Source of the DNA: Paenibacillus pinisoli
GTDB lineage: Bacteria; Bacillota; Bacilli; Paenibacillales; Paenibacillaceae
Direction of reading: 5' to 3'
Assembly: GCF_003605435.1 (NCBI RefSeq)
Contig: NZ_QXQB01000001.1
Location: 62,001-126,000, forward strand
DNA length: 64,000 nucleotides
Of this stretch, positions 42,245 to 51,838 are shown piece after piece (position 1 is the stretch's first letter; every line of letters starts with the position of its first letter). Below the pieces are notes generated by a model. It searched no databases. It had not been told where the DNA came from and was given only the letters and a program-made list of their open reading frames with translations. The position numbers and the translations under genes were made by a program.

Positions 42245-43480
42245 TTATCCTTGTTTCCCTTGCCCAACCCGCTCAGCCAGCTGCTGAAGGTCCATGCCTT
42301 TCAGAGCGCCTTCGATCAGCTCCGGCAGCTTATCCGGCGAGCAGCCAAAGGATGGAATGCCGAATTGCGCTAGTTTCTTCGCCACATCCTCGTCATATGA
42401 CGGCGTACCGTCGTCCGACAGCGCGAGCAGGCAAATCGTTTTGACGCCGGATTCATGCATCTCTCTTAACCTGCGAAGCATCTCCGTTCGATTGCCGCCC
42501 TCATACAAGTCCGATACGAGAATAAACATCGTTTTTTTAGGCTCCGCAATAAAGGGCTCGCAGTAGGCAATAGATTTATTAATGTCCGTGCCTCCGCCCA
42601 GCTGAATGCCGAAGAGCATCTCTACGGGATCGTTCGCGCATTGCTCGCTTAGATCGACGACCTCGGTATCGAAAGCGACCACCCTCGTATCCAGTGAAGG
42701 CATGCTTGCAAAGATTGAGCCGATTATAGACGCATAGATGACCGAATTGGCCATGGAGCCGCTCTGGTCAATATCCAGAATGACGGTCCATTCCTTGCTC
42801 TTGCGCGCGCGGTCGAAGAAGTAGACTTTCTCGGGAATAAGCAGCTTGCGCTCCGTGTCATAGTGCTTTAAGTTTTTGCGGATGGTCGTCGCCCAGTCAA
42901 GGCCCGTCATAGAGGGAAGCGGCGAATGCGCTCGGCGGTTGAGCGCCCCTGTCACCGCTCTTGTCAAGTCTTGGGCAAGCCGCTTCACAATCTCATCCAC
43001 TACTTCGCGCACAAGGATGCGTGCCGTTTCTTTGGTTCGCTCGGGAATTTGGCCCCGCAGCGACATCAGCGTCGCGACCATGCCGATATCCGGCTTCACC
43101 TGGGACAGCAGCTCCGGCTCGAACAGCAGCTGGGTCAGCCCTTTGCGATGAACCGCGTCCGATTGAATAACCGATACGATATCGGGCGGGAAGAAGGTGC
43201 GCACATCGCCCAGCCACTTGGCCAGCTTCGGCGAGGATGAGCCGAGGCCTGCGGACCTTGCGCGGGAAGCATTACCGCCCGATTGCCCTCCGCTACCCGC
43301 GTCTGAACCGCCGAACGTGCCGTCATATATGGCGGCAAGAGCTTCATCCATCAGCACATCTTCGCTGCTCAGCCAAGGGGTATTCGCCGCCCCGCCCCGC
43401 GAAGATTGCAGCTTCTCATCTGCAGCCGCTCCCAGAATGAGGCGCCAACGTTTGACTTGTTCCGGATCCGGCTGCGTCAT
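42245..43480 (-). CDS. VWA-domain protein of the SWIM-MoxR cassette (YehP-like)
   Basis: A 411-residue protein. The C-terminal half is a von Willebrand A domain with a complete metal-ion-dependent adhesion site: DIDQSGSM (DxSxS), GGTDINKS, and a later Asp in LVSDLYEGG. The N-terminal half is helical and likely the MoxR-binding part. VWA proteins of this type work with MoxR-like ATPases as metal-dependent chaperone pairs. It is the last gene of the cassette, 3 bp after the DUF5682 gene, and ends at a strong terminator. Resembles E. coli YehP. Confidence 0.85.
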   Translation of the reverse strand: MTQPDPEQVKRWRLILGAAADEKLQSSRGGAANTPWLSSEDVLMDEALAAIYDGTFGGSDAGSGGQSGGNASRARSAGLGSSSPKLAKWLGDVRTFFPPDIVSVIQSDAVHRKGLTQLLFEPELLSQVKPDIGMVATLMSLRGQIPERTKETARILVREVVDEIVKRLAQDLTRAVTGALNRRAHSPLPSMTGLDWATTIRKNLKHYDTERKLLIPEKVYFFDRARKSKEWTVILDIDQSGSMANSVIYASIIGSIFASMPSLDTRVVAFDTEVVDLSEQCANDPVEMLFGIQLGGGTDINKSIAYCEPFIAEPKKTMFILVSDLYEGGNRTEMLRRLREMHESGVKTICLLALSDDGTPSYDEDVAKKLAQFGIPSFGCSPDKLPELIEGALKGMDLQQLAERVGQGKQG

Positions 43481-43483
43481 CGT

Positions 43484-45829
43484 CTATAGGTCTCCAAAGT
43501 CAAAGTCGTTAAGTTCATCGAGACTCTCCTTCTCTTCTTCATTAAGCGGCTGCTGAAGCCGGGCTCCGGCTGATTCTGCGTCCACTCCCCACAGATCGCC
43601 CATCATCTCGGCAATGGCAGCCTTCTCTCTTGGCTCGAATGAGCCGAACGCTCTGCGTAAGAAGACTAACGACCGCTTGAACGGCTCTGCCTCCAGAGAA
43701 GCGATATATTCGTCCAGCTGACGCCACAGATAGCTTCTCGACAGCAGCGCGTAGCGGTTGCGCATGGATATGCCCTCGAACCAACCCGCTCCAATATCGG
43801 CCGGGATGCCGGGGGACAGCCTTCTGGCCACTTCCTTCGCGCATTCGTCTTCGCCGGCGGCATTCCGCTCCAGCAGAATCGAGAATGCATAGCCGGACAG
43901 CTTCGCATTGCGGTCATCCCGTTCTGCAAGCAATCTGAGCTGCTCAACCCATAGCGCCGCATCCAATTGCTCATAATGCTCCTGCGCGGCAGTATTCAGC
44001 AGATGGATAGCCTCAATCATGCCGGCAGCCGCGTCATCGTTGCAGCCAGCCGCCTCTTGAAGCATCAGCGAGCCGCGCAGGAAGAGCTGCTGCATAATCG
44101 GAACGAGCGGTTCTGTATCGACTCTGCGGATCGTGCCGTATTGCAGCATGACGGACAGCTCATGCACCGTCCCCGCAATTCCCTCGAAGCTTCCCGCATC
44201 AACGGCAAGCCGCTGCAGCGCGCTCGTCGCCTGCCCCATTACTTGAGGCAGCCCGCATTCGCATGAGCGGCGGATCAGCTTCGCCGCCTCCGCAATATCG
44301 GTGCATGCCAGTAATTCCTCGTGAAGAACGTACGCCGTAGCCAGCTCGACCGTCTCGCCCTTAAGCGTCGACTCTACGGTCTCGATCTCGGCCTCAGGCG
44401 ACCATTGCAGCACCCAATGCTCCGCCCATGTCGCATCGCTTTGCCTTACGGTTTGCTTGCGCGCGAACCGAATGCCCAGAGCAGCCAGCCGGTGAAGAAG
44501 AACAGACCGATTCAGATCGAGATACGCGGACTCCTCTGACTTCACTCTTCGATTCTCGCGCAGGTCCAGCTCCAGATCCGCTGCCACGAGCGACTTGTAT
44601 TTCTCCAGCTTCAGCCGCTTAAGCTCCCGGTTCAGGTCGTCCTGCACCGGTGTTTGGCTGACGCCTTCCGGCAGTCTGCCGATAGCGGTGCCTATATCCG
44701 TCCTTGCCAGCGCCTCGGCTACGACCGACAATTCGCCGTGACCGAACAGCACCGTCGCCGCGTCGCGCAGATCCCGCCACGTAGGGCGAACTCCGTCATG
44801 CATCGCTGCCAGCGCATCTGCCATTCGCACCGCTTCAATGACGGATGCGGTAGAGCGCCAAGTTCCCTCCTCGCGCATCCGTGCCGCGACTGAAGACAGA
44901 TACAGCGCTGGCAGGGAAGCGAGCTCCCCGTCTTGCATGCATCGCCACATCAGCTCAAAGTATGCCGGCGCTTGGTTGCCGGCGCCATAACCGGAATGAG
45001 AAGACAATTTATAATAGGAATAAGGCATTAACGTCATCTTGGCAGAGACGCGCGGAAGCTTGGCAAGCTCTGCGTCGGTCATAGACGGCAGCGATAGCGC
45101 GAGCGCCGATGTATGATGCGCTCCGCTAAGCACTACAATTTTCTCTGGAAGATGACCTTGCATAATGGCCTCATGGATTTTGCGCCTCATATAGGATTCG
45201 CGTATCTCGTTATATGCCGATTCTTGCGGGGCGAGCCGAAGCTCATCATCCTCCGTCAGAGAGCGCATCTCGTTGGAATAATGCAAGATAGAGCGCCGGT
45301 AGACATCCGGCTCCAGATGATGCTCGAAGTGCCGCTCCCAATACGCTTCGTAATCCGGCTCGCCCGACAGCTCCGCAATCCGGTTATACAGGCCTCCACC
45401 CTGTAATTGCGGTTCCTCGCCGGACGGCGCTTCCGCTTGAGGGACGCGTCTCCTGTCGGCAAGCGCCAGCGATATGCTCGTCGGCAAGTCAATGAACTCC
45501 GCATGGCAATGATTCCGCCCTGCCCACTTCAGCGCCTGATATTCCGGCGAATAATCCGCGAACGGATAGAGCAGCGTGCGTACGGGAAGCTGGTCCGTAT
45601 AAGCCAGCAATGCCACCGGAGGCACAACGCCCCGCGACGTCAGCTGAGCAGCCAGGTCGCCCGCGTCGCTAGGGCCCTCGATCAGAATGGCCGTCGGCTT
45701 TACGGCATTCAACAGGGCGAGCAGATGATAAGACCCTGCCGGTGAAAGATGCCGGATGCCGAAGTAATGCGGCTGACTCGCCTCGCTCACCCGTTCATCT
45801 CCGTACAAGCGCTGTACAGGCTTCGCCAT
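43484..45829 (-). CDS. DUF5682-family protein (YehM-like)
   Basis: About 781 residues, cytosolic. The N-terminal part has the family signature HYFGIRHLSPAGSYHLLALL and AILIEGPSDAGDLA, and a later VLSGAHHTSALAL. Those His/Glu/His positions recall the TraB/TIKI-EreA type fold, an inference from motif spacing only. The rest is helical. ATG 45829 follows GGGGGT and overlaps the MoxR gene by 43 bp; the longer frame to 45874 has no ribosome-binding site. Its role is unknown, but it is constant in this cassette, so it is likely the substrate-handling or effector part. Confidence 0.8.
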   Translation of the reverse strand: MAKPVQRLYGDERVSEASQPHYFGIRHLSPAGSYHLLALLNAVKPTAILIEGPSDAGDLAAQLTSRGVVPPVALLAYTDQLPVRTLLYPFADYSPEYQALKWAGRNHCHAEFIDLPTSISLALADRRRVPQAEAPSGEEPQLQGGGLYNRIAELSGEPDYEAYWERHFEHHLEPDVYRRSILHYSNEMRSLTEDDELRLAPQESAYNEIRESYMRRKIHEAIMQGHLPEKIVVLSGAHHTSALALSLPSMTDAELAKLPRVSAKMTLMPYSYYKLSSHSGYGAGNQAPAYFELMWRCMQDGELASLPALYLSSVAARMREEGTWRSTASVIEAVRMADALAAMHDGVRPTWRDLRDAATVLFGHGELSVVAEALARTDIGTAIGRLPEGVSQTPVQDDLNRELKRLKLEKYKSLVAADLELDLRENRRVKSEESAYLDLNRSVLLHRLAALGIRFARKQTVRQSDATWAEHWVLQWSPEAEIETVESTLKGETVELATAYVLHEELLACTDIAEAAKLIRRSCECGLPQVMGQATSALQRLAVDAGSFEGIAGTVHELSVMLQYGTIRRVDTEPLVPIMQQLFLRGSLMLQEAAGCNDDAAAGMIEAIHLLNTAAQEHYEQLDAALWVEQLRLLAERDDRNAKLSGYAFSILLERNAAGEDECAKEVARRLSPGIPADIGAGWFEGISMRNRYALLSRSYLWRQLDEYIASLEAEPFKRSLVFLRRAFGSFEPREKAAIAEMMGDLWGVDAESAGARLQQPLNEEEKESLDELNDFDFGDL

Positions 45830-46887
45830 GAGGACCCCCGTTTTTTCATAATATTGTCGAGATACTCCTTCCACACCTGCTGATCCTTCACATCGTCCTT
45901 CACAATGGCTCCCTGCAGGCCTGCCGCCACATCCTCATCGGTCAGCTCGCCGCTGCCGAAGCTGCCTGCCAGCGCCATGCTTCCCGTCAGCAGAGAGATT
46001 GCCTCCGCTGTGGAGATAACGCCGCTTGGCGACTTCACTTTCTCCTTGCCGTCCAGGGTTACGCCGCTGCGAAGCTCGCGGAAGATCGTCACGACTTTGC
46101 GGATGGCTTCCTCATCCGGCTGAGAAGCGCGCAGCTCGTAGCTTGCCGATATTTCGCCAACACGTCTGCGCACGATATCAATTTCCGTCTCAATGCTGGA
46201 CGGCGCCGGCAGCACCAGGATATTGAAACGCCGCTTCAGGGCGGCAGACATCTCGTTCACGCCGCGGTCGCGGGTATTCGCCGTCGCAATGATGGAGAAG
46301 CCCCGTTCAGCAGACACTTCGCGGCCCAGCTCCGGAATCGAGATCGTCTTCTCCGATAGGATCGAGATTAGCGCATCCTGCACTTCGGAAGCGCAGCGGG
46401 AGATTTCCTCGAAACGGGCGATGCCTCCCCCTTCCATAGCGCGAAGAATCGGACTGCGGATGAGCGCCTGGTCGGATGGTCCTTGCGCCAGCAGGAGCGC
46501 ATAGTTCCAGGAATAACGGACATGCTCCTCGCTTGTGCCGGCCGTTCCCTGCACCACCTTGGACGAATCGCCATGAATGGCAGCCGTCAGATTCTCCGAC
46601 AGCCAGGACTTGGCTGTACCCGGCTCCCCGATCAAGAGCAGCGCTCTATCCGTCAGCAAAGTGGCAATCGCCATCTCAACCAGCCGCTTGTTGCCGATAT
46701 ACTTCGGTGTAATGACTGTCTCTCCCGCTTGGCCGCCAGTAATAAAGGTCAGCACAGCGCGGGGAGACAGCTGCCAGCCCGCCGGCTTCTCCGCGGCTTT
46801 ATCCGCTTCGCGGAGCGCTTCCAGCTCATGTGCATACAGCTTCTCCGCAGACAATCTTAGGACATTTTGTTTTTGATCCATTCCCAT
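45787..46887 (-). CDS. MoxR-type AAA+ ATPase (YehL-like)
   Basis: A 366-residue AAA+ protein. Walker A is GEPGTAKSWL, the Walker B region is GGIARFEEISRC, sensor 1 is IIATANTRDRGVNEM, and an arginine-finger-like LKRRFNIL follows. MoxR ATPases remodel or insert metal into partner proteins together with VWA proteins, as with the VWA protein two genes downstream. Its start overlaps the upstream gene's end by 31 bp, and GGGAG is before ATG 46887. Resembles E. coli YehL. Confidence 0.9.
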   Translation of the reverse strand: MGMDQKQNVLRLSAEKLYAHELEALREADKAAEKPAGWQLSPRAVLTFITGGQAGETVITPKYIGNKRLVEMAIATLLTDRALLLIGEPGTAKSWLSENLTAAIHGDSSKVVQGTAGTSEEHVRYSWNYALLLAQGPSDQALIRSPILRAMEGGGIARFEEISRCASEVQDALISILSEKTISIPELGREVSAERGFSIIATANTRDRGVNEMSAALKRRFNILVLPAPSSIETEIDIVRRRVGEISASYELRASQPDEEAIRKVVTIFRELRSGVTLDGKEKVKSPSGVISTAEAISLLTGSMALAGSFGSGELTDEDVAAGLQGAIVKDDVKDQQVWKEYLDNIMKKRGSSWRSLYSACTEMNG

Positions 46888-48665
46888 ACCCCGCTCCCTC
46901 TCTCGCTTGCCGCATCGTCGGGCGCAGCTTCCAGCGCTTCGACGAGCTCTATCATGTGTTGTTTCACTGATTCATAAGCCATACCTTCTGCAATGATGCG
47001 AAGCTCTGTAGCATAAGACTTCGGCAGCAAAGCGATCATCCGCTGCAATCGGATGTCCATATAATAGAACATGCGCTTTCCTTGGCTGCGCAGCAGCTCT
47101 AGCAGCAGCTCCGGCGCTTTCTTGTAATTGATTCTGAACAACGTTGTCAACACGTTAAGCGTCTGATGGTCATTAATTCTGGCGCGCTCCTCCAGCTTGG
47201 AAGTCAAATACGCAGGAATGCCCCGGTCCCCTTCTCGGGCGAAGCAGCATACCAGCTCCGTCATGCCCTGCTCGGCAAAGAGATGAACCCACCGCGAATC
47301 CCATGCGCCTTCAGGAACCGCATAGCCCCTCTCGCCATCCTCGTACAATTGGCTGTTCACCAAGGATTGCAAGGCGCTTTGCAAGCTCTTGGCAGAGGCG
47401 GAACGGCCCTTCACATCCTCGGCATAACGATCATATAGCTCGGTAAGCGACAAACGTCTGTATGCAGCGCGGAAGCTGTAGCCTATAAACTTGCGCTTGT
47501 ACAAGGTGTGCAGCTCGATGCCGAATGCATCGGCCTCCTCGCTATTCAGCTCAAGCAGCAAATCTGCTGCCGTTTCTTGCACAGCCTCGGTATCGGCCAC
47601 GATGAACGCTTCCGTGTGAAGCAGCCGCTTCACTAACGGGAGCGCCTCTGCCGCAAGCTGATGCCCGTGGCCTTCCAGGCATCGGATATAGGTGTACAGC
47701 TGTCCGATTGCCGTGACGCGCTCCTTCCCCGCAAGCTCCAGGCAGCGGCTTAGCTCTTGATCTGCCTCGATGATAATGCGTTTATGAAGCGCAAGCTCAT
47801 CGCATGCCCTGATAGCGTCGATGACCTGCTCTCCGCCTTTCGACTTGGATGCTTCCAATAGGCGGCCGATCGCCTTTGGGGTACCCAAGCGGGCAAGGGC
47901 ATAATAAGCGGCTTGGCGGACTTCTCTACGCTTCTCAGCGCTTTGCTCCAACAGAAAGTCCTCTTGGTCGGGATAGCCGCCAAGCAATTCAATCGCCGCT
48001 AATTTGAGCTCAAGCGAACCGGAGTCTCCCGCCTCCTTCACCAGTTCAAGCACCAAATCACCTTGAAGCTGGTAGAGCAGCTTCAGCCTTCTTGCATCCC
48101 CTTTGCCGCCCTGGAGATTCAGCCCCGTACGCAAAACGGGCACAGCCGCTTGGCCAATCTCAGGAATCATCTTATCCTGTACGAACTCAGGGATTTCGGC
48201 ATACACATCGTCAAGCGCGCCGCAGATTGCCGGAATGACACGCAGATCGAGAAAGCTGCGCTCCTCATAGGACTGGCGCAGCTGCTCCAGCCGCCCTTGC
48301 CCCTTTGTCGTCAGGGCTGTCAGCATTGGATGCAGCCTCCGGTACGTCAATTCGGTGGACAGCTGAAGCCCCGCGCTCTCGATAGGCTGCGGATTGCCCT
48401 GCACATCCGTCTTGCCTTGCGTATGAAGAATCGCGCTGAGCAGCGTCGACAGCTCCAGAAGCTTCACGCTGCTAGCGGCGCGAGGCGCGGACAGCAAGCC
48501 TTCCGCCGCATCAGCAAGACGGCTGAATACAGGCGCGGCTTCGCCGATTTTTCTTAAAGACGGCACTAATTTCGATAATCGCAAGTCGCCTTCCGCCAGT
48601 GCGCTGCCGGCAACAAACAGGCGGCGAACCTCTTGCTGCAGGTTAAGCAACAATTCTATACTCAT
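46857..48665 (-). CDS. Helical-repeat (HEAT-like) protein of the SWIM-MoxR cassette
   Basis: A 602-residue all-helical protein. The middle shows HEAT-like repeats, for example ELKLAAIELLGGYPDQEDFL followed by EKRREVRQAAYYALARLGTP. The N- and C-terminal thirds are also helical, without membrane segments or a catalytic motif. It probably acts as a scaffold. It lies 14 bp after the SWIM gene and overlaps the MoxR gene. GGAGAGGGAAG precedes ATG 48665. I recognise the place in the cassette (DUF5691-like position) but no biochemical role. Confidence 0.75.
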   Translation of the reverse strand: MSIELLLNLQQEVRRLFVAGSALAEGDLRLSKLVPSLRKIGEAAPVFSRLADAAEGLLSAPRAASSVKLLELSTLLSAILHTQGKTDVQGNPQPIESAGLQLSTELTYRRLHPMLTALTTKGQGRLEQLRQSYEERSFLDLRVIPAICGALDDVYAEIPEFVQDKMIPEIGQAAVPVLRTGLNLQGGKGDARRLKLLYQLQGDLVLELVKEAGDSGSLELKLAAIELLGGYPDQEDFLLEQSAEKRREVRQAAYYALARLGTPKAIGRLLEASKSKGGEQVIDAIRACDELALHKRIIIEADQELSRCLELAGKERVTAIGQLYTYIRCLEGHGHQLAAEALPLVKRLLHTEAFIVADTEAVQETAADLLLELNSEEADAFGIELHTLYKRKFIGYSFRAAYRRLSLTELYDRYAEDVKGRSASAKSLQSALQSLVNSQLYEDGERGYAVPEGAWDSRWVHLFAEQGMTELVCCFAREGDRGIPAYLTSKLEERARINDHQTLNVLTTLFRINYKKAPELLLELLRSQGKRMFYYMDIRLQRMIALLPKSYATELRIIAEGMAYESVKQHMIELVEALEAAPDDAASERGSGVWEWIKNKMS

Positions 48666-48679
48666 AGCTTCCCTCTCCT

Positions 48680-50131
48680 CTAGTACAGCAGCCGAACAAC
48701 TCGGCGCTCCGTGATGATGCTCATGGGCTGGACTTCCAGACGTCCGGTATCGACATCATGCCGGAACATCACAAGCGCAGCCTGCCCCCGCAGGTCTTCA
48801 GCCGGCAGCAACGGCAAAATCTCTTCAAGACGCTGAGGAGCCTTTATAATGGTCGGAGACACAGGGAGGTATTTGCCTTGCGCATCGCGGAGAACATAAC
48901 CCTCCTCCGTCTTCTCAATCGCCTCGAAGGCGACCAGCTTAACGGGGTTGCGGTCCGACAACGGATTTTTGATGCCATTCTTCACGGCTTTCACCACTTC
49001 TATGTATGAAGCAGCCGCAAGAGACTTCACCGCCCTATAATCCGCCTCAGCGGCATCGCGCTGCTTCGCCTTCTCCCAGCGCACTCTGGCATTGCCGTCG
49101 CCCGGGTAAACAAACAGCTCCTCAGCTTGCATGACACCGAGGAATGTATCTTCTTCCTTCATTGCTTTCGCCGCTCGGAAGGGGCGGAGATGCTTGGTGA
49201 TATGTACGCTGCCGTCTTGCAGGTCCCCCCACCATCCGGCATCTACGTACTCGCCTCGTGCAGCATCGGTGTAGGACATGAACGATAATTGCAGCAGCTC
49301 CGTATCCCGCTTCACCCGGCCAAGCTCTCTAAGCTCGGCAAGCTGCCATGCGTGCCCCAGCAATTCCTCCAGCGCCGTCTCCGTATCCTGAGGCGAATCC
49401 GGCTCGGCCAGACGCTGCTCCAGGTAGCTTCTGCCCTTCCGCACAAGCACATGAAGGCGGATAAGCTGCTCCATTGCCCGAGTATATACCGCTTCGCGGT
49501 CCTCCTCGTCAGTGAGCAGCTGCACCAGGTCCTTCAGCTCCGCTTGCGCGCCAGGAATATAATAATTGCCCATTTGCTTCGCTTGATCCTGCAGCAAAGA
49601 AATCGTCTGCTTGTCGATGCCGCCAAGCCCGTTCTGAACGGTCTGCAGCACCAGCTTCTCCAATAGGCCTAAGCCTTCGATTTGAGCGTTTATCTTTTTG
49701 ATCAGCGCAGATTTGTTCACCTTCCGCTTGGCTCGAGGAGCATCTCCACTGGCCTCAGCCGATTCGGCTTCCTTCTTCTTCTCCTCGCGTTTCTCCGCTT
49801 TCTCCCGCTTCTCGGCAATATCCGAAGGAACATCCGCTTGCTCGAATGGCTTCCCAAGAGCAAAAGCATACATCAAGCCCAGCGCATGCTTGCATGGGAA
49901 TTGCCTGCTCGGACAGGAGCAGCGCGATACAGGACTATCCTGTTGAATGAAGTCGACTGAGCAGCGATACGGCTCTTTGCCGCTGCCTTTGCACTCTCCG
50001 AACAGGAGCGTGCGATCCTCGGTAATATGCAGCACCTGGAAACTGTTCTTTTTGACCAGATCCCGTCCATTCTTCATCGCTCCTGCATTAGGAGCCAAAT
50101 GATCGATAAATGCTTCAGTTAGAAAATTCAT
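48680..50131 (-). CDS. SWIM zinc-finger protein (YehQ-like)
   Basis: A 483-residue protein. The SWIM finger is at about residues 70-86: CSCPSRQFPCKHALGL (CxC-x6-CxH), a zinc module that binds DNA or protein. Before it is GAMKNGRDLVKKNSFQVL, typical of the family, and after it a Lys/Glu-rich coiled stretch (AEKREKAEKREEKKKEAES). The C-terminal half is a mixed-fold domain of unknown role. First gene of the five-gene cassette, so its promoter controls all. GAGGT is before ATG 50131. Resembles E. coli YehQ. Confidence 0.88.
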   Translation of the reverse strand: MNFLTEAFIDHLAPNAGAMKNGRDLVKKNSFQVLHITEDRTLLFGECKGSGKEPYRCSVDFIQQDSPVSRCSCPSRQFPCKHALGLMYAFALGKPFEQADVPSDIAEKREKAEKREEKKKEAESAEASGDAPRAKRKVNKSALIKKINAQIEGLGLLEKLVLQTVQNGLGGIDKQTISLLQDQAKQMGNYYIPGAQAELKDLVQLLTDEEDREAVYTRAMEQLIRLHVLVRKGRSYLEQRLAEPDSPQDTETALEELLGHAWQLAELRELGRVKRDTELLQLSFMSYTDAARGEYVDAGWWGDLQDGSVHITKHLRPFRAAKAMKEEDTFLGVMQAEELFVYPGDGNARVRWEKAKQRDAAEADYRAVKSLAAASYIEVVKAVKNGIKNPLSDRNPVKLVAFEAIEKTEEGYVLRDAQGKYLPVSPTIIKAPQRLEEILPLLPAEDLRGQAALVMFRHDVDTGRLEVQPMSIITERRVVRLLY

Positions 50132-50306
50132 GATCTACCTCGCTAATGATGATGGAATCGTAATACCTTCTACACGGGGAAGCCGATTTCCTTTTTACGG
50201 AACAGACTTGCAAATCCTCTGCCTCCTAGAAACGTATGCCGAATCTATTCCCGTCCATTCCTGCCAAAAATCTTTTTTATGCTAGGGAAACGCTCAACTC
50301 CGTACG
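50132..50306. other. Region upstream of the SWIM-MoxR cassette
   Basis: About 175 bp that must hold the cassette's promoter. No convincing -10/-35 pair, operator or gene was recognised. Confidence 0.35.
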
Positions 50307-50356
50307 AAAAAAGACTATACAGCTGCCGCCTGCAGGCAGCGCATGTATAGCCTTTC
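50307..50356 (-). terminator. Intrinsic terminator of the small membrane-protein gene
   Basis: GACTATACAGCTGCCGCC pairs with its near-complement ending GTATAGCC around TGCA; the A run at 50307-50312 gives six U on the minus strand. Confidence 0.8.
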
Positions 50357-50392
50357 TCCCAACCCAAATATGACAGAATGCGGCTTCGCGCT

Positions 50393-50617
50393 TTACTTCA
50401 TCATGCGCCGCAGCATGCGGTACAGCTTGACATGAAGATGCTTGATCCACGCTGCCAGTCCCCGCAGCAGAAGAACGGCTGCGATGGCCATTAGCGACCA
50501 CAGCAGAAAGCTGCTTATCGTTAGGCTATCACTAGCAACGCTCCAAATGATCAGAACGGCATATGCCAATCCGATAAGACTGCAGCCTATCCAGAACCAA
50601 CGTCTCACAGGATTCAC
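50393..50617 (-). CDS. Small two-helix membrane protein
   Basis: About 74 residues: two hydrophobic spans (FWIGCSLIGLAYAVLIIWSV and SSFLLWSLMAIAAVLLLRGL) and a basic C-terminal tail (HLHVKLYRMLRRMMK), which would face the cytoplasm. GTG at 50617 has GGGAG five bases upstream; a TTG at 50632 is less likely. It lies 50 bp downstream of the Cfr-type gene in the same direction and before a terminator, so it may be co-transcribed. Function unknown. Confidence 0.65.
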   Translation of the reverse strand: MNPVRRWFWIGCSLIGLAYAVLIIWSVASDSLTISSFLLWSLMAIAAVLLLRGLAAWIKHLHVKLYRMLRRMMK

Positions 50618-50667
50618 ATCCTCTCCCGGCAATCTGCTAAAGTATACCAGAATATCTGCCTGGCACT

Positions 50668-51717
50668 CTATTCCGATTTAGCTCGCGTAGGCTCCGATGC
50701 GTACAGCTGTCCGCAGCCAGCCTTAATTTCCGAGCCGAATTGCGTGCGCACCGTAACCTGAATGCCCTTCGACTTCAGCACCTGCACAAAGCGGCGGATA
50801 CGCTCACGGTCGGATTGCAAGTAGTCCGGCGTTTCCTCCGTTGCATTATAAGGAATCAGGTTGACATGATACAGATGCTCCCAAGGCCCTCTTCCTCTTA
50901 GCCATGCCGCAACGGCTTCCGCATGCTCCGCCCCGTCGTTCAGCCCTCTTAACATGATGTAGGCAATATATACTTTTCGGCCCGTTGTCTGAATATGAGC
51001 GTCCAATTCCAGCATCACATCGCGAATCGGGAACCGGTCATTGATCGGCATAAGCTCGCTTCGCTGATCGTCAAACGGCGAGTGGAGCGAATAAGTCAGA
51101 TTGATTTGCGGGAATTCCCGCCTTAACCGCTGTATGCCCGGCAGGAGCCCTATGGTCGATACCGTTATTCTGCGCTGGCCCAGTCCGAACAGTCCAGGAT
51201 CGGTCATGACCTTGAGCGCATGGAAGAGATGGGGATTGGCAAGCGCTTCTCCCATTCCCATGAAGGACACGCTGTCCAGCGAATAGCCATCTAAGTGAAA
51301 ATGCAGCAGCTGATCGGTTATCTCATCCACTGTGAGATGGCGCTTCAGCCCCATCGTCCCGGTGGAGCAGAACCGGCAGCCAAATCCGCAGCCGCACTGA
51401 GAGGAAATGCAATAGGAATCCCATCCTTCTTTGTAGCTTAATCTGACGGCTTCCACCCGTTCATTGCCCGCAATAGCGAATAAGATTTTGCTTGCCTGCT
51501 CCGACCGCTGCTTCACGACCGGCGTTACCGCTGACACCCGGTTGCCCAGCTGTTCAACCAAGGCACGCCGCAGGGCCTGAGGCAGCATCTGCATATGCTC
51601 ATAATCGCCGATCCTTTGTTTGAAAATCGCTTCCGCAATTTGCTTATATCGATATCCTGGCTGCTTCAAGCTTTGCAGGATGTGTTGAATCATTTCGTAT
51701 TTGGATGTTGGCTTCAT
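50668..51717 (-). CDS. Cfr-type radical-SAM 23S rRNA A2503 C8-methyltransferase
   Basis: 349 residues, the exact length of staphylococcal Cfr. The radical-SAM cluster motif is CGFGCRFC (CxxxCxxC), and the methyl-carrying Cys is in KAGCGQLY near the end. The Cfr-type SFMGMGEALAN is present where RlmN has GMGEPLxN, and the block HLTVDEITDQLLHFHL is Cfr-like. Cfr methylates C8 of A2503 in the peptidyl-transferase centre, protecting against phenicols, lincosamides, oxazolidinones, pleuromutilins and streptogramin A. Chromosomal Cfr-like genes are known in Bacillales. ATG 51717 has GGAGGG. A leader with terminator precedes it. Confidence 0.85.
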   Translation of the reverse strand: MKPTSKYEMIQHILQSLKQPGYRYKQIAEAIFKQRIGDYEHMQMLPQALRRALVEQLGNRVSAVTPVVKQRSEQASKILFAIAGNERVEAVRLSYKEGWDSYCISSQCGCGFGCRFCSTGTMGLKRHLTVDEITDQLLHFHLDGYSLDSVSFMGMGEALANPHLFHALKVMTDPGLFGLGQRRITVSTIGLLPGIQRLRREFPQINLTYSLHSPFDDQRSELMPINDRFPIRDVMLELDAHIQTTGRKVYIAYIMLRGLNDGAEHAEAVAAWLRGRGPWEHLYHVNLIPYNATEETPDYLQSDRERIRRFVQVLKSKGIQVTVRTQFGSEIKAGCGQLYASEPTRAKSE

Positions 51718-51750
51718 TGTTATCTCCCTCCAGCCCGGAGACAACGCAAA

Positions 51751-51776
51751 AAAAGCACCAGCGAACCGGTGCTTTT
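51751..51776 (-). terminator. Leader terminator (candidate attenuator) of the Cfr-type gene
   Basis: Minus strand: AAAAGCACCGG, loop TTCG, CTGGTGCTTTTTTT. A complete intrinsic terminator lies 34 bp before the start codon of the gene it precedes. GTGTTCTTC at 51806-51814 could pair with the 5' arm GAAAAGCAC (8 of 9), a weak antiterminator candidate. Confidence 0.75.
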
Positions 51777-51838
51777 CTGCATCTTGCGTTAACCAACTAT
51801 ACGTCGAAGAACACTTTGCCTATGACAAAGAGAGCTAA

